Of a stretch of 64,000 nt of DNA, positions 1 through 8,902 are shown in pieces. The DNA comes from Yinghuangia seranimata (lineage in GTDB: Bacteria; Actinomycetota; Actinomycetes; Streptomycetales; Streptomycetaceae): assembly GCF_029953285.1 (NCBI RefSeq), contig NZ_JASAOI010000029.1, forward strand, positions 186,001-250,000, given 5' to 3'. Each line of letters begins with the position of its first letter. Positions within the stretch are counted from its first letter, which is position 1. The notes under the pieces were generated by a model. It searched no databases, was not told the origin of the DNA, and saw only the letters and a program-made list of their open reading frames with translations. Both the position numbers and the translations under genes were made by a program.

Positions 1-354
1 CTGCACGGGGGTGCCGGGCAGCCCCGGGACCGGCGCGGCGCCGTTCTTTCCGCCGGTGAACACGACCTGGGCGGAACACATTTCGCCGGTGCAGCCCTTA
101 GGGTCCGTCCTGCTGGACGGGGAGAGGATCACGTCTGCGTCCTTGCAGGCGCCGTCCCAGCAGGTCCGCATGTGGGCGCCCGCGATCTGGTCGGCGTACG
201 GCGGCGCGATGTCCAGGGTGATCCCGACCAGGGTGCCGACCGCGGTGCACTGCCGCGAGGCGCCTGACGAACTCTCGTCGCCGCAGGCCACCGCCAGGAC
301 AAGGACCCCGGCGAGCAGCCCCGAGCGGCGGAGCGGCGTGAGTTTCGTGCGCAT
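1..354 (-). CDS. secreted lipoprotein, C-terminus beyond window
   Basis: Reading the minus strand from an ATG at 354 gives a basic N-terminus (MRTKLTPLRRSG), a hydrophobic stretch and a lipobox ending LAVAC, so it is a predicted lipoprotein anchored outside the membrane. The mature part is Ser- and Cys-containing (five further cysteines in about 95 residues) and runs off the left edge without a stop. A second in-frame ATG lies at 360. The AGAGG Shine-Dalgarno sequence abuts that codon but sits 6 nt from the ATG at 354, so 354 is preferred. I do not recognise the family. The even cysteines suggest extracytoplasmic disulfides (inference). Confidence 0.7.
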   Translation of the reverse strand, partial: MRTKLTPLRRSGLLAGVLVLAVACGDESSSGASRQCTAVGTLVGITLDIAPPYADQIAGAHMRTCWDGACKDADVILSPSSRTDPKGCTGEMCSAQVVFTGGKNGAAPVPGLPGTPVQ

Positions 355-607
355 GCGCATCCTCTCGTCGACGTCAGCGACGGTCAGACGCCGACCCACA
401 CGGATCGGTTCCACAGGCGACCTTGAACGACGGGAGCGGCCGGGCTTTCTCCCGTGACGGCGTTGTTCGTCGACCGATACGCCCGCGCCTGACCCCGGAG
501 GGGCCGCCGAAAGGGTGTCAGGAACGCGTCAGGAAGGGGTCCGTCCGCATCACGGCGGGGCAGCTGCGCGGTAGACAGGAAGCGGGGTTCGGCATCGGAG
601 GTGCGCC

Positions 608-1135
608 ATGCTTCGCACGTTGTCGCGGGACCGGGTCGCGTGGGCGAGTACACCGTTGCTGCTGTTGGTGGTGGGGCTGACGATGTCGCAACTGGCGGCT
701 CGGGCGCGCATGTTGAAGGTTGTCGCGAACACCAGTGCCGGCTATCTCGAGCGTGTTCAGGACGCTTCGCGCGTTGCGCGGACGGCGTCGTCGCCGGATG
801 CGGTCGCCATGTACGTCAGGGACGAGCTCACCGCGGTGCTCGGGCTGCGCGGGTGCCGGTTCGAGTACGGGACGTTGCTCGGGCGCCCGGCGCGGCTGGA
901 GCGCGACGGCAGCGTGGTGGTCGGGCGCGAGGCGTGGGACGTCGACGCGCTGGGCTGGCCGGAGGACGAGGTGGAGCTGCGGGTCTTCCACAAGCACCGG
1001 TTCGTCGGTCGCTTCATGATGCTGCCGACACGAGGGGCCGTCGCGACGCTTCAGGCGCGTCTGGTGGCGGTGGCGTTGGCCGACCAGGTCGGGGCCTCCT
1101 ATGACAGCCCGCAGACGAGCGGCGTCAAGCACTGA
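608..1135 (+). CDS. small membrane-anchored protein, sensor-domain-like (175 aa)
   Basis: The ATG at 608 follows GGAGGTG at 5 nt spacing. The protein has one N-terminal membrane segment (about residues 13-32) and then a roughly 140-residue soluble domain rich in short hydrophobic strands. The segment around DGSVVVGREAWDVD, followed by EDEVELRVF and a C-terminal LQARLVAVALADQ helix, resembles the GAF-like C-terminal part of actinobacterial DUF4118-type sensor proteins (from memory of the family, not searched). There is no kinase or output domain, so it is either a stand-alone sensor-like module or a relic of a larger one. Its 3' end is 6 bp from the end of the convergent DrrB-like permease gene. 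Confidence 0.65.
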   Translation: MLRTLSRDRVAWASTPLLLLVVGLTMSQLAARARMLKVVANTSAGYLERVQDASRVARTASSPDAVAMYVRDELTAVLGLRGCRFEYGTLLGRPARLERDGSVVVGREAWDVDALGWPEDEVELRVFHKHRFVGRFMMLPTRGAVATLQARLVAVALADQVGASYDSPQTSGVKH

Positions 1136-1141
1136 CGGTGC

Positions 1142-1945
1142 TCAGACGGCCCTGCGGTACAGCCACACGCCGAGCGGCGCGAACACGGCCACGATTCCCG
1201 CGTCCCACGCGAGGGCCTGCCATACGAGGGACGCGGCGGGGCCGCCGAGGACCAGGGTGCGGACTGCTTCGACGGTCGCCGAGACGGGCTGGTTGTTGGC
1301 GAAGGCCTGGAGCCAGCCCGGCATCGTGGCCACCGGGACGAAGGCGGATGACGCGAAGACCAAGGGCACCAGCATCGGGAAGGCCGCCGCCTGGGCGGTT
1401 TCCGGGTCGCCGACGGCCATGCCGATCGTGGCGAAGATCCACGACATCGCGAAGCCGAACAGGAGGACGAGCACTACACCTGCGAGGAAGCGCCAGGCGT
1501 CGGTGTGTACCCGGAATCCGAGGGCGAATCCGACGCCCGTCATGAGGGAGACGACGAACACGTTGCGCGTGAGGTCGGCGAGGGTGCGTCCCGACAGGAC
1601 GGCCGACCGGGCCATCGGGAGGGATCGGAAGCGTTCCATCAGGCCGGTCTGCATGTCGGTCGCCAGGCCGATGGCCGTGTTCATCGCGCCGAAGACCGCG
1701 GCCTGCACGAAGATGCCCGGCATCATGAAGTCCACGTAGGAGATGCCGTTCAGCGCGCGGCCGGTCACGCCGCCGAAGACGTACCGGAACATGAGGATGA
1801 ACACGAGCGGCTGCACGGTCGAGAAGATCAGCAGCCGGGGTACGCGGCGCAGCGCGATCAGGTTGCGGTGGGCGACGGCGAGGCCGTCGTGGATCGGGGC
1901 GTAGACGCGTTCGACGACGGTGGGTGCGGTCACGACGGCGGTCAT
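1142..1945 (-). CDS. ABC-2 type transporter permease, DrrB-like (267 aa)
   Basis: This is the membrane component of a two-gene exporter. It shows about six hydrophobic segments, with a typical ABC-2 N-terminal half (HRNLIALRRVPRLLIFSTVQPLVF, then a GVTGRAL loop and a MMPGIFVQ helix). ABC-2 permeases of this type pair with DrrA-like ATPases to expel drugs, antibiotics or lipids. The ATG at 1945 has GAGGTG at 5 nt and lies 22 nt after the stop of the ATPase gene, so the two are co-transcribed. Substrate cannot be inferred. The polyketide locus is 12 kb away and there is no direct link to it. Confidence 0.9.
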   Translation of the reverse strand: MTAVVTAPTVVERVYAPIHDGLAVAHRNLIALRRVPRLLIFSTVQPLVFILMFRYVFGGVTGRALNGISYVDFMMPGIFVQAAVFGAMNTAIGLATDMQTGLMERFRSLPMARSAVLSGRTLADLTRNVFVVSLMTGVGFALGFRVHTDAWRFLAGVVLVLLFGFAMSWIFATIGMAVGDPETAQAAAFPMLVPLVFASSAFVPVATMPGWLQAFANNQPVSATVEAVRTLVLGGPAASLVWQALAWDAGIVAVFAPLGVWLYRRAV

Positions 1946-1967
1946 GTGGGCACCTCGCTTCGCTCGC

Positions 1968-2918
1968 TCATGGCGTGTCCTCCGTCCGGTGTCCGGTGAG
2001 TGCCAGGAACACGTCGTCGAGGCTCGACTCGCGCACGGCGATCGTCCGCGGCACCATGCCGTCGCCTTCCAGTGCGTGCATGACGTCCATCAGCAGCATC
2101 GAGCCGTCCGGCGCGGCGAGCCTGAGCAGCGGTCCTTCGCGGCCGGGAGCGCGCTGGAGCCGGGTCGTGATCAGCGTGGCGGCTTCGGCGGCGCGTGCCT
2201 CGTCGCCCATGTCGAGCTCGATGACGGTCTGGCCGAGGCGTTCCTTGAGCACTCCGGGCGCGTCGTCGGCGATGATGCGGCCTTCGTCGATGACCGCGAC
2301 GCGGTTGGCGAGCCGGTCGGCCTCCTCGAGGTACTGCGTCGTGAGCAGCACTGTGGTGCCTTCGCGCAGCAGCTGGCGGATGAGCTCCCACAGCGCACCT
2401 CGGCTCTGCGGGTCCAGCCCCGTGGTGGGCTCGTCGAGGAACAGGACCGGCGGTTCGGAGACGAGGGCGGCGGCGACGTCGAGGCGGCGGCGCATGCCGC
2501 CCGAGTACGTGCGTACGGGCCGGTCCGCCGCCGCGACGAGGTCGAACTGTTCGAGCAGTTCGGCCGCGCGCGGGTCGAGGCGTCGCGCGGGCAGCCGGGT
2601 GAGCCTGCCGATGAGCCGCAGGTTCTCGCGCGCGGTCAGGTTGGGGTCGACGGCGGCGTTCTGTCCGGCGAGGCCGATGAGCCTGCGGACGGTCGCGGGC
2701 TCCTCCGCGACGTCGTGCCCGAGCACCTCGGCACGCCCCGAGCTCGGCCGGATGATCGTGGTGAGGATGCGGATGGCGGTGGTCTTGCCCGCCCCGTTGG
2801 GCCCGAGCAGCCCGAAGACGGTGCCCTGGGGGACCTCGAAGTCGATGCCGCCGAGGGCCGTGACGTCGCCGAACCGCTTGGTCAGGCCCGATACCGCGAT
2901 GGCTGGGGCGTCGTGCAT
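1968..2918 (-). CDS. ABC transporter ATP-binding protein, DrrA-like (316 aa)
   Basis: ATPase partner of the downstream permease. The Walker A motif GPNGAGKTT, Q-loop region, signature YSGGMRRRLD and Walker B LFLDEPTTGLD are all intact. The protein continues past the nucleotide-binding domain into a roughly 90-residue C-terminal extension ending in a segment with SLDDVFLALTGH, the hallmark of the daunorubicin-resistance (DrrA) subfamily. Start ATG at 2918 has GAGG 6 nt upstream. The gene is first in a two-gene unit with the DrrB-like permease. Expected role: energising export of an unidentified amphipathic compound. Confidence 0.93.
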   Translation of the reverse strand: MHDAPAIAVSGLTKRFGDVTALGGIDFEVPQGTVFGLLGPNGAGKTTAIRILTTIIRPSSGRAEVLGHDVAEEPATVRRLIGLAGQNAAVDPNLTARENLRLIGRLTRLPARRLDPRAAELLEQFDLVAAADRPVRTYSGGMRRRLDVAAALVSEPPVLFLDEPTTGLDPQSRGALWELIRQLLREGTTVLLTTQYLEEADRLANRVAVIDEGRIIADDAPGVLKERLGQTVIELDMGDEARAAEAATLITTRLQRAPGREGPLLRLAAPDGSMLLMDVMHALEGDGMVPRTIAVRESSLDDVFLALTGHRTEDTP

Positions 2919-2972
2919 GGTGTGCCTCTGGGAGCGTTCCGTCCTTCCAGTGTGACGGCCCCTCGGGGCCGG

Positions 2973-4163
2973 TCAGGCCTGTGCGCGGCGGATGGCGATG
3001 AGGGCCGCGTCGTCCCCGAGGTGCCCGCCGGCGTGCGCGAGGAGGTCGCGGCGGATGTGGTCGACGAGGGCGGCGGGCTCGCATTTGGCCCACTGCGTGA
3101 CCCGTTCGGCCAGGGGGTAGAAGGCGCCGTGGCCGTCGCGGGCTTCGGTGACCCCGTCGGTGTACAGGAGCAGGGTGTCGTCGGTGTCGAAGCGGTAGGT
3201 CAGGTCCGGGTACTCGTCGGCGGACAGCCCGTGCACGCCCAGCGGGGGCGCCGACCGGGTGGCGTCGATGAACGACGTCTTGCCGTGGCTCAGTACCAAG
3301 GGGGGCGGATGCCCGCAGTTGGTCAGACGGGTGACGGGCTCGCCGTCGGGGATGTCGATGAGCAGCGCCGTGATGAAGTGCTCGACGGTCTCCTCGCCCG
3401 TCTCGGCGAAGTCGAGCAGGTAGCGGCCGACGCTGCGGTCGAGCACGTGGGCGAGCTCGGGCAGGGTGGGGTGCCGTGTGGCGACGAGCCGGAAGGCGCT
3501 GAGCAGCAGGGCGGACTCGCCGACGGCGGCCAGGCCCTTGCCGCGCACGTCCCCGATGATCAGGCGGGTTCCGTCGCCGGCGCGGGTGGCGGTGTAGAGG
3601 TCGCCGCCTATCTGGGCCTCGTGTTCGGCGGCCAGGTACATCGTGGCGATCCGCAGCGGGCCGATCCGCTCGGGCAGCGGCCGCAGCAGGGCCCGCTGGG
3701 CCTCTTCGGCCACGGACTGCACACGGGCCAGCTGCCGGGAGCGGCGTTCCCGGATCACGGTGAAGATCACGATCAGCGTGGAGAGCACGGTCAGCGCGGC
3801 GATCTGCGCCACGTGGTTGCTGGTCGTCAGGCCGCCGTGGAGCACGGCGATCAGCACCTGGGCGGCGATGGCCAGGGCGCCGACGGCGGCGGTCAGTCGT
3901 GGCCCGGCGAACGAGGGCGTCAGGGCCGGGGCTATCACCAGCAGCGGGCCGAGGTGGACGCTGCTCGGCGCCGAAAGGTCGACGATCGTGATCAGCACGA
4001 TGAGCGCGATGGGCAGCGCCACCAGCATCGCGCTTCGACGGCTGGCCTGCGGCCCCTCGGCCGGCCGGCTTCGGATAGCCACGTATCCACTGTGCGCCGC
4101 GATCAGGACGTCCGCACAGGTAAGCAGCCGCGGGCGTACGCGCGCAGTAACGGAGAGCGACAA
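2973..4163 (-). CDS. membrane PP2C-type SpoIIE phosphatase (up to 396 aa)
   Basis: The N-terminal third holds about four membrane segments (the first in LVALPIALIVLITIV). It is followed by a short linker helix and a SpoIIE/RsbU-type PP2C domain with GGDLYTATRAG, the metal-binding GDVRGKGL motif, LTNCGHPPP, LLLYTDGVTEARD and the C-terminal GDDAALIAI. These serine phosphatases usually act on anti-anti-sigma factors, so a stress or sigma-regulatory role is likely (inference). The most upstream start is a TTG at 4163 with a poor ribosome site. The ATG at 4028, just before the first membrane helix, is a reasonable alternative, so the first 45 residues are uncertain. Confidence 0.85.
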   Translation of the reverse strand: MSLSVTARVRPRLLTCADVLIAAHSGYVAIRSRPAEGPQASRRSAMLVALPIALIVLITIVDLSAPSSVHLGPLLVIAPALTPSFAGPRLTAAVGALAIAAQVLIAVLHGGLTTSNHVAQIAALTVLSTLIVIFTVIRERRSRQLARVQSVAEEAQRALLRPLPERIGPLRIATMYLAAEHEAQIGGDLYTATRAGDGTRLIIGDVRGKGLAAVGESALLLSAFRLVATRHPTLPELAHVLDRSVGRYLLDFAETGEETVEHFITALLIDIPDGEPVTRLTNCGHPPPLVLSHGKTSFIDATRSAPPLGVHGLSADEYPDLTYRFDTDDTLLLYTDGVTEARDGHGAFYPLAERVTQWAKCEPAALVDHIRRDLLAHAGGHLGDDAALIAIRRAQA

Positions 4164-4171
4164 CCCGGCCG

Positions 4172-4214
4172 CCGACGGGGGCGGGCGGCCCGTGAGACCG
4201 CCCGCCCCCGTCGG
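4172..4214 (-). terminator. strong hairpin terminator, 17-bp stem
   Basis: A perfect 17-bp inverted repeat (CCGACGGGGGCGGGCGG and its complement) with a 9-nt loop sits 12 bp after the amidohydrolase stop codon on the minus strand. There is no clear T tract, as is common for actinomycete terminators. It isolates the transporter/amidohydrolase operon from the phosphatase gene, whose TTG start lies only 9 bp further on. Confidence 0.8.
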
Positions 4215-4226
4215 AGCGCCTGACGG

Positions 4227-5912
4227 CTACGCCGCCCACACCCGCCGGGCGCCGACCCAGGTCGACAGGACCGGGATGTCGGCGATGCGCTCCGGGGGCG
4301 TGGCCAGCAGGTCCTCGCCGAGGACGGTGAAGTCGGCCAGCATGCCCGGGACGAGGCGGCCCTTGAGGTGGCCCTCCCCGGTCGCGTGGGCGGAGCCGAC
4401 GGTGTACACCTCCAGGGCCTGGCGCGGCGTCACGCGCAGGTCGGGGCCGAGGACCTCGCCGCTGTCCGTGGCGCGGGTGACCATGGTGCGGATCGCGAGC
4501 AGCGGCGGGAGCGGCCCCGCCGGGTGGTCCGACGAGCCGCCCACGGCGATGCCCGCGTCGAGGAACCTGCGGTGCGCGCATGCCGCGGCCGCGCGTTCGT
4601 CGCCGTAGTAGCCGCGCAGCTTGTCGCCGTGCTCGTGCAGGAACGAGCCGAACGGCACGGGGGTCACCCCGGCGGCGGCGATCCGTGCGATCAGGTCGTC
4701 GTCGACGAGGCTGCAGTGCTCGATGCGGTGGTTGGTCGCCGCGTAACGCGGCTCCGCGGCGCGGGCGGCCTCGATGGCGTCGAGGACCTTGCCGACCGCG
4801 AGGTCGCCGTTCGCGTGCACCGCGACGCGGCTGCCGGCGTCGTGGACCGCGCGGACCGCCGCGGCGAACTCCTCGTCCCCCATGAGCTGGATGCCGTTGT
4901 CGGCGCCCGTCTGACTGGGGTACGGCGCGCGGCACAGGCAGGTTCCGCCGGCGAGCGCGCCGTCGATCATCATCTTGACGCCGACCAGGCGCAGGTGTTC
5001 GCTGCCGAAGCCGGTGCCCAGCCCGGTGCGCTGGAGGTCGGCGAAGTAGCGGTGCCACACCAGCATGCCGACGCGGGCGGTGAGGACGCCGCGCCGCGCC
5101 GCCTCCTGGTAGAGCCTGATCTCGCGCGGCGAGACCAGCGCGTCGCACCACGAGGTGATGCCGGCGGCGTGGAACTCGCGGCACACCTCGGCGAACGACG
5201 GGACCAGGTCGTCGAGGGTGAACTCGCCCAGTAGTTCGGGGGCGCCGCTGGGTCGGAACCACTCGTCGAACCACGCCCCTTCGTACATCCACCCGTCGAG
5301 CGAGCCGTCGGGGTTCCGTCCGAGGGTGCCGCCCGGCGGGTCGGCGTCGGTGTCGCGGTGGCCGGCGAGTTCGAGCGCGCGACTGTTCGCGACGGCCATG
5401 TGGCACGAGAAGTGCACGGCGAGGACGGGGTGTTCGCGCGAGACGGCGTCGAGCGCCGCGCGGTCGAGCCGGCCGTGCGGGTCGGCCGCCGGGTTGTAGC
5501 CCTCGGCGACGACCCAGCGGCCGGGCGGGGTGGCGCGCGCCTTGTCGGCCAGCAGCGCGCGGGAGCCGCCGCCCGTGGACATCGCCTCCGCGGTGAGGGA
5601 GACCCGCAGCCGGGTGTCGGCGAGGCCGGCGGGATGGCAGTGCGCGTCGTTCAGGCCGGGGACGACGACGGCGTCGCCGAGGTCGACCGGTTCGGCGGCG
5701 GGGAACCGCGACCGCAGGTCCGCCCAGTCCCCCGTGGCCACGATGCGCTCGCCGAGCGTCGCGAACGCCTCGGGCTCCTGCGGCCGCGCGGCGTCCGTTC
5801 CGTCGGCGAGCGAGATGATGCGCCGCGCCCGGAACACGCGCAGTGCGCGGGCGTCCGCCTCGGGACCGGAGGCACCGCCGTGCCGCGCGGTGTCGCCGTG
5901 GACCTCGTTCAT
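4227..5912 (-). CDS. YtcJ-like amidohydrolase (561 aa)
   Basis: Metal-dependent hydrolase of the amidohydrolase superfamily. Visible ligands are the HxH pair in DAHCHPAG, a probable carboxylated lysine in GVKMMIDG, His in VAVHANGD and HRIEHCS, and the catalytic Asp in SSDHPAG. The length of about 560 residues fits the YtcJ/AepA group, which deacylates N-acyl compounds or opens cyclic amides of unknown identity. The ATG at 5912 overlaps the stop of the symporter gene (ATGA) and has GGAAGGAA upstream, so the two are translationally coupled: the symporter probably imports the substrate. There is no signal peptide, so it acts in the cytoplasm. Confidence 0.9.
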   Translation of the reverse strand: MNEVHGDTARHGGASGPEADARALRVFRARRIISLADGTDAARPQEPEAFATLGERIVATGDWADLRSRFPAAEPVDLGDAVVVPGLNDAHCHPAGLADTRLRVSLTAEAMSTGGGSRALLADKARATPPGRWVVAEGYNPAADPHGRLDRAALDAVSREHPVLAVHFSCHMAVANSRALELAGHRDTDADPPGGTLGRNPDGSLDGWMYEGAWFDEWFRPSGAPELLGEFTLDDLVPSFAEVCREFHAAGITSWCDALVSPREIRLYQEAARRGVLTARVGMLVWHRYFADLQRTGLGTGFGSEHLRLVGVKMMIDGALAGGTCLCRAPYPSQTGADNGIQLMGDEEFAAAVRAVHDAGSRVAVHANGDLAVGKVLDAIEAARAAEPRYAATNHRIEHCSLVDDDLIARIAAAGVTPVPFGSFLHEHGDKLRGYYGDERAAAACAHRRFLDAGIAVGGSSDHPAGPLPPLLAIRTMVTRATDSGEVLGPDLRVTPRQALEVYTVGSAHATGEGHLKGRLVPGMLADFTVLGEDLLATPPERIADIPVLSTWVGARRVWAA

Positions 5913-7459
5913 GCCGTTCCTTCCTGGATCGACGTCTGGACCGACGTCTGAGACGTCTGGATCGATGACGGGACCGATGCGCCGGCCGCGACCGGTTCGC
6001 GGCACTCGGCGTCGTCGGCGGCCCCGGCGCCGTGGGCTCTGCCGGTGGCCCGTAGGGCGGCCTCCACGAGCAGGCCGACCGCGATGTTGACCGCGAGCCC
6101 GATGAGTCCCGCGTTGACGTGGCCGGTGTCGACCGCGTGCCCGGAGTCGCCGAACGTCAGCCAGATCACGACCGCTTCGCCCGCGACGATGCCCGCCCCC
6201 GCGGACCACGCCTGCACCAGCGGGCGGCGCCCGGTCAGGGCGTACAGCAGGGCGGGTGCCATCTGCGCGAGCCCGCTGTAGGTGAGCAGCAGCAGGTTGG
6301 CCAGCGCGTCGGGCCGCTTGATGCCGAGCACGAGCGCGGTGGCGACGGCGCCGACGACGGTGCCGTGGTTGACCATCAGCGCGGCGCGGTCCGAGCGGGG
6401 CCGCACGACGTTCCGCGCGACCAGCGACGACATGCCGAGCACGATCCCGGCGGACGGCACCATGGCGCACGCCGCGGCGGTGGTGACGACGACGCCGACG
6501 AGCCAGTCGGGCAGCGCCTCGTTGGTCAGGTGCAGCAGGACGCCGTTCGGCCCGCCGGACGCGGCGCCGGCGACCAGGATGCCGGTGAAGCCGATCAGCA
6601 TCGGGATCGCCTGGCTGGCGCTGTAGAAGGGGATCCAGATGCTGTTGTGGCGCAGCGCGCGCTCGTCCTTGGCGGACAGCACCGAGGGCCAGGCCTGCGG
6701 CATGGTCATGAACATGACGCTCAGCAGGCTGGTCACCATGCTGGTGAAGAACCAGGTGCGGTCGAACGTCCCGTCGTCGTGGACGCTGAGCTTGGCGGGA
6801 TGGGCGTCGAGCACCTGGCGGGTGACGTCGCCGACGCCGCCGGCGAAGTGGGCGGGTATCGCGACGACGAGCACGACCAGGACGATCACCATGAGGGCGT
6901 CCTTCAGGTACGCGGCGCGGGCGATGCCGCCGATGCCCGACCACAGGACGAAGCCGGTGATCAGCACGGAGGCGGCGACCATGCTCGCGGTGCCGGAGGA
7001 GCCGTCCCCGGTGGCCAGCTCGACCACGAGGCCGAGGCCGGTGATCTGGAGCTGGAGGTACGGCAGGAGGAACGCGACGCCGAGGACGGCGGTCAGGGTG
7101 CCCAGGGCGCGGCTGCCGTAGCGGTCCGCGAAGAAGTCGCCCTGTGTGAGGTAGCCGCGGTCCTTGCCGAGGCGCCAGACCATCGGCGCGATGACGTAGA
7201 GCCCGACGTACGCGAGCGGCAGGTACGGGAGGGCGTAGACGACGCCGACACCGGACACGTACGCCAGGCCGGCCAGGCCGAGGAAGGTGAAGGTCGTGTA
7301 GACCTCGCCCGCGTTGAGGAACCACGTGGTGACCGCGCCGAAGCGGCGCCCGCCGACGGTCCACTCCTCGAGGCTTGCGGCGGGCTTGCGTCGGCCGAGC
7401 ACGCCGAGCGCGGCGATGAGGAGCATGCCGACGACGGAGACGGCGAGGGTGGTGTTCAC
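5909..7459 (-). CDS. sodium:solute symporter, SSS family (516 aa)
   Basis: Polytopic membrane protein with about 13 hydrophobic segments and SSS features near the N-terminus: EEWTVGGRRFGAVTTWFLNAGEVYTTFTF, YLTQGDFFADRYGSRALG and an inner segment around GGIARAAYLKDALM. The GTG start at 7459 is fixed by a GTGA overlap with the stop of the upstream DUF3311 gene. Its own stop overlaps the amidohydrolase start. Family members import organic solutes with Na+. The solute here is presumably what the amidohydrolase cuts. The divergent Lrp-type regulator suggests that an amino acid or related compound is the inducer (inference). Confidence 0.92.
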   Translation of the reverse strand: MNTTLAVSVVGMLLIAALGVLGRRKPAASLEEWTVGGRRFGAVTTWFLNAGEVYTTFTFLGLAGLAYVSGVGVVYALPYLPLAYVGLYVIAPMVWRLGKDRGYLTQGDFFADRYGSRALGTLTAVLGVAFLLPYLQLQITGLGLVVELATGDGSSGTASMVAASVLITGFVLWSGIGGIARAAYLKDALMVIVLVVLVVAIPAHFAGGVGDVTRQVLDAHPAKLSVHDDGTFDRTWFFTSMVTSLLSVMFMTMPQAWPSVLSAKDERALRHNSIWIPFYSASQAIPMLIGFTGILVAGAASGGPNGVLLHLTNEALPDWLVGVVVTTAAACAMVPSAGIVLGMSSLVARNVVRPRSDRAALMVNHGTVVGAVATALVLGIKRPDALANLLLLTYSGLAQMAPALLYALTGRRPLVQAWSAGAGIVAGEAVVIWLTFGDSGHAVDTGHVNAGLIGLAVNIAVGLLVEAALRATGRAHGAGAADDAECREPVAAGASVPSSIQTSQTSVQTSIQEGTA

Positions 7460-7662
7460 CGGTCGCCCCCGTTCGCCGCCGCGCGGTTGCGCTGGTACTC
7501 GACGTTCGCGAGGGCCGGGGTGAGCAGCACGACCCATCCCGCAGTCCACGTGAGCACCGAGGGCATGCCGAGCCAGATCTTCGGCTCGTTGACGAACGGC
7601 AGCCAGACCGTCGACAACAGCGCGACGACCGGCACCGCCAGCAGAAGGATTGCGACACGCAT
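7456..7662 (-). CDS. DUF3311-type small membrane protein (68 aa)
   Basis: Short protein with two hydrophobic helices separated by a loop containing LPFVNEPKIWLGMPS, the pattern of the DUF3311 proteins that accompany SSS symporters in actinobacteria (established association; function unknown, possibly an assembly or stabilising subunit). The ATG at 7662 has GGGAG 6 nt upstream. A further in-frame start at 7707 has no such site. The stop overlaps the symporter start, so this is the first gene of a three-gene coupled operon. Confidence 0.8.
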   Translation of the reverse strand: MRVAILLLAVPVVALLSTVWLPFVNEPKIWLGMPSVLTWTAGWVVLLTPALANVEYQRNRAAANGGDR

Positions 7663-7711
7663 GGACCACTCCCTGGGGTCGTCGTATCTCGGGAACCCCT
7701 GGAGCATGAAA

Positions 7712-7751
7712 CTTCTCGGGGGACTTGCCGCCGAATCTGTCGAGAAGATTC
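7712..7751. promoter_or_regulatory. nested inverted repeats, candidate Lrp operator
   Basis: The divergent spacer between the transporter operon and the Lrp-type gene holds GAATCT (7733-7738) and its complement AGATTC (7746-7751) seven bases apart. It also holds CTTCTCG (7712-7718) paired with CGAGAAG (7741-7747). Overlapping dyads just upstream of an AsnC/Lrp gene are the expected autoregulatory site (inference). The stretch is less GC-rich than its surroundings. Confidence 0.5.
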
Positions 7752-7766
7752 ACTCGAGGTGTGCGT

Positions 7767-8846
7767 ATGAAGAATTCCGCCACCGCCAACGGAACGGGTC
7801 CGAGCCCCGAGGACGGCCGGGCACCCGGCCTCGGGCCCGCGCCCGCGCTCGATGAGACGGACCTCGCGCTGGTCAACGCGCTGCAGGCGGCGCCCCGCGC
7901 GTCGTGGACGCTGGTCGGCCAGGCACTGGGCATCAGCGCCGTGACCGCCGCGCGGCGCTGGGAGCGGCTGCGGTCGCGGGGGCTGGCCTGGGTGACGGCG
8001 TACGGCGGCCCCGTCGTGCAGGACACGACCTGCACGGCGTACGTCGAGGTCGACTGCCTGCCGTCGCACCTGCGCGCGGTGACCGCGCGGCTGGTGCGCG
8101 ACCCGCACATCGCCGGGGTCGAGCACGTCTCCGGGGGCACCGACCTCCTCCTCACCGTGATGGCCGCGGACCTGACCGCGCTGTCGCGGCTCGTGGTGGA
8201 CGTCGTCGGCGCGCAGGAGGGTGTGACCTCGGTGCGCAGCATGATCGCGACGCATCTGTTCACCGAGGGCAGCCGCTGGGACCTGCGCTCGCTCGACCCG
8301 CGGCAGCGCGGCATGCTGCGGCCCGCGGGCGGCGAGGCGTCGGCCGCGGGGACGGCCGTCCTGGCTCCCGAGGACCGGCCGCTGTTGATCGCGCTCGGCC
8401 GGGACGGCCGGCTCGGCTACGGCGACCTCGCCGAGGCCACCGGCATGAGCGAGTCCACCGTGCGCCGCCGGGTGACCCGCATGCTGGCGAACGGCACCGC
8501 GATCCCGCGCTGCGAGATCGCCCAAAGCGTGTCGGGGTTCCCGACGTTCGTGCATTACCTCGCGACCGTCCCGAGCGCCGAACTGGGCCGGGTGGCCTCC
8601 TCGATCTCCGCGGTCGCCGAGGTGAGGATGTGCGCGGCGATCGCCGCCCGGCACGCCCTGCTGATCATCGCGTGGGTCCGGTCGATCCCCGACACGCTGC
8701 GCCTGGAGGCGCAGATGGCCGAGCGGTTCCCCGAACTCGTCATCGAGGACCGCCGCCTGACGCTCGCCAACCCCAAGCGCATGGGCCACCTCCTGGATGC
8801 GGAGGGCCGCAGCGTCGACTTCGTCCCCATGGACGTCTGGAGCTGA
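7767..8846 (+). CDS. Lrp/AsnC-family transcriptional regulator, duplicated (359 aa)
   Basis: Two tandem AsnC-type units in one chain. Residues 25-75 form the first helix-turn-helix (TDLALVNALQ ... GISAVTAARRWERL), followed by an effector-type domain (SGGTDLLLTVMAAD). A second HTH (LIALGRDGRLGYGDLAEATGMSESTVRRR) and a second ligand-type domain follow. Double Lrp proteins of this length are common in actinomycetes. The ATG at 7767 has GAGG 8 nt upstream; an earlier start at 7725 is less likely. Transcribed away from the DUF3311/symporter/amidohydrolase operon, which it probably controls. Confidence 0.88.
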   Translation: MKNSATANGTGPSPEDGRAPGLGPAPALDETDLALVNALQAAPRASWTLVGQALGISAVTAARRWERLRSRGLAWVTAYGGPVVQDTTCTAYVEVDCLPSHLRAVTARLVRDPHIAGVEHVSGGTDLLLTVMAADLTALSRLVVDVVGAQEGVTSVRSMIATHLFTEGSRWDLRSLDPRQRGMLRPAGGEASAAGTAVLAPEDRPLLIALGRDGRLGYGDLAEATGMSESTVRRRVTRMLANGTAIPRCEIAQSVSGFPTFVHYLATVPSAELGRVASSISAVAEVRMCAAIAARHALLIIAWVRSIPDTLRLEAQMAERFPELVIEDRRLTLANPKRMGHLLDAEGRSVDFVPMDVWS

Positions 8847-8902
8847 GGCCTCGACGCTCGGCCGGGCCTCGGGATCCGGCGGGTGGATCTTGCGTGAATA
8901 TG

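Noticed and set aside
1942-5406. 1154-codon minus-strand frame across the ABC transporter and phosphatase genes
   Set aside because: Low-complexity Arg/Pro-rich translation overlapping three genes with clear motifs; not coding.
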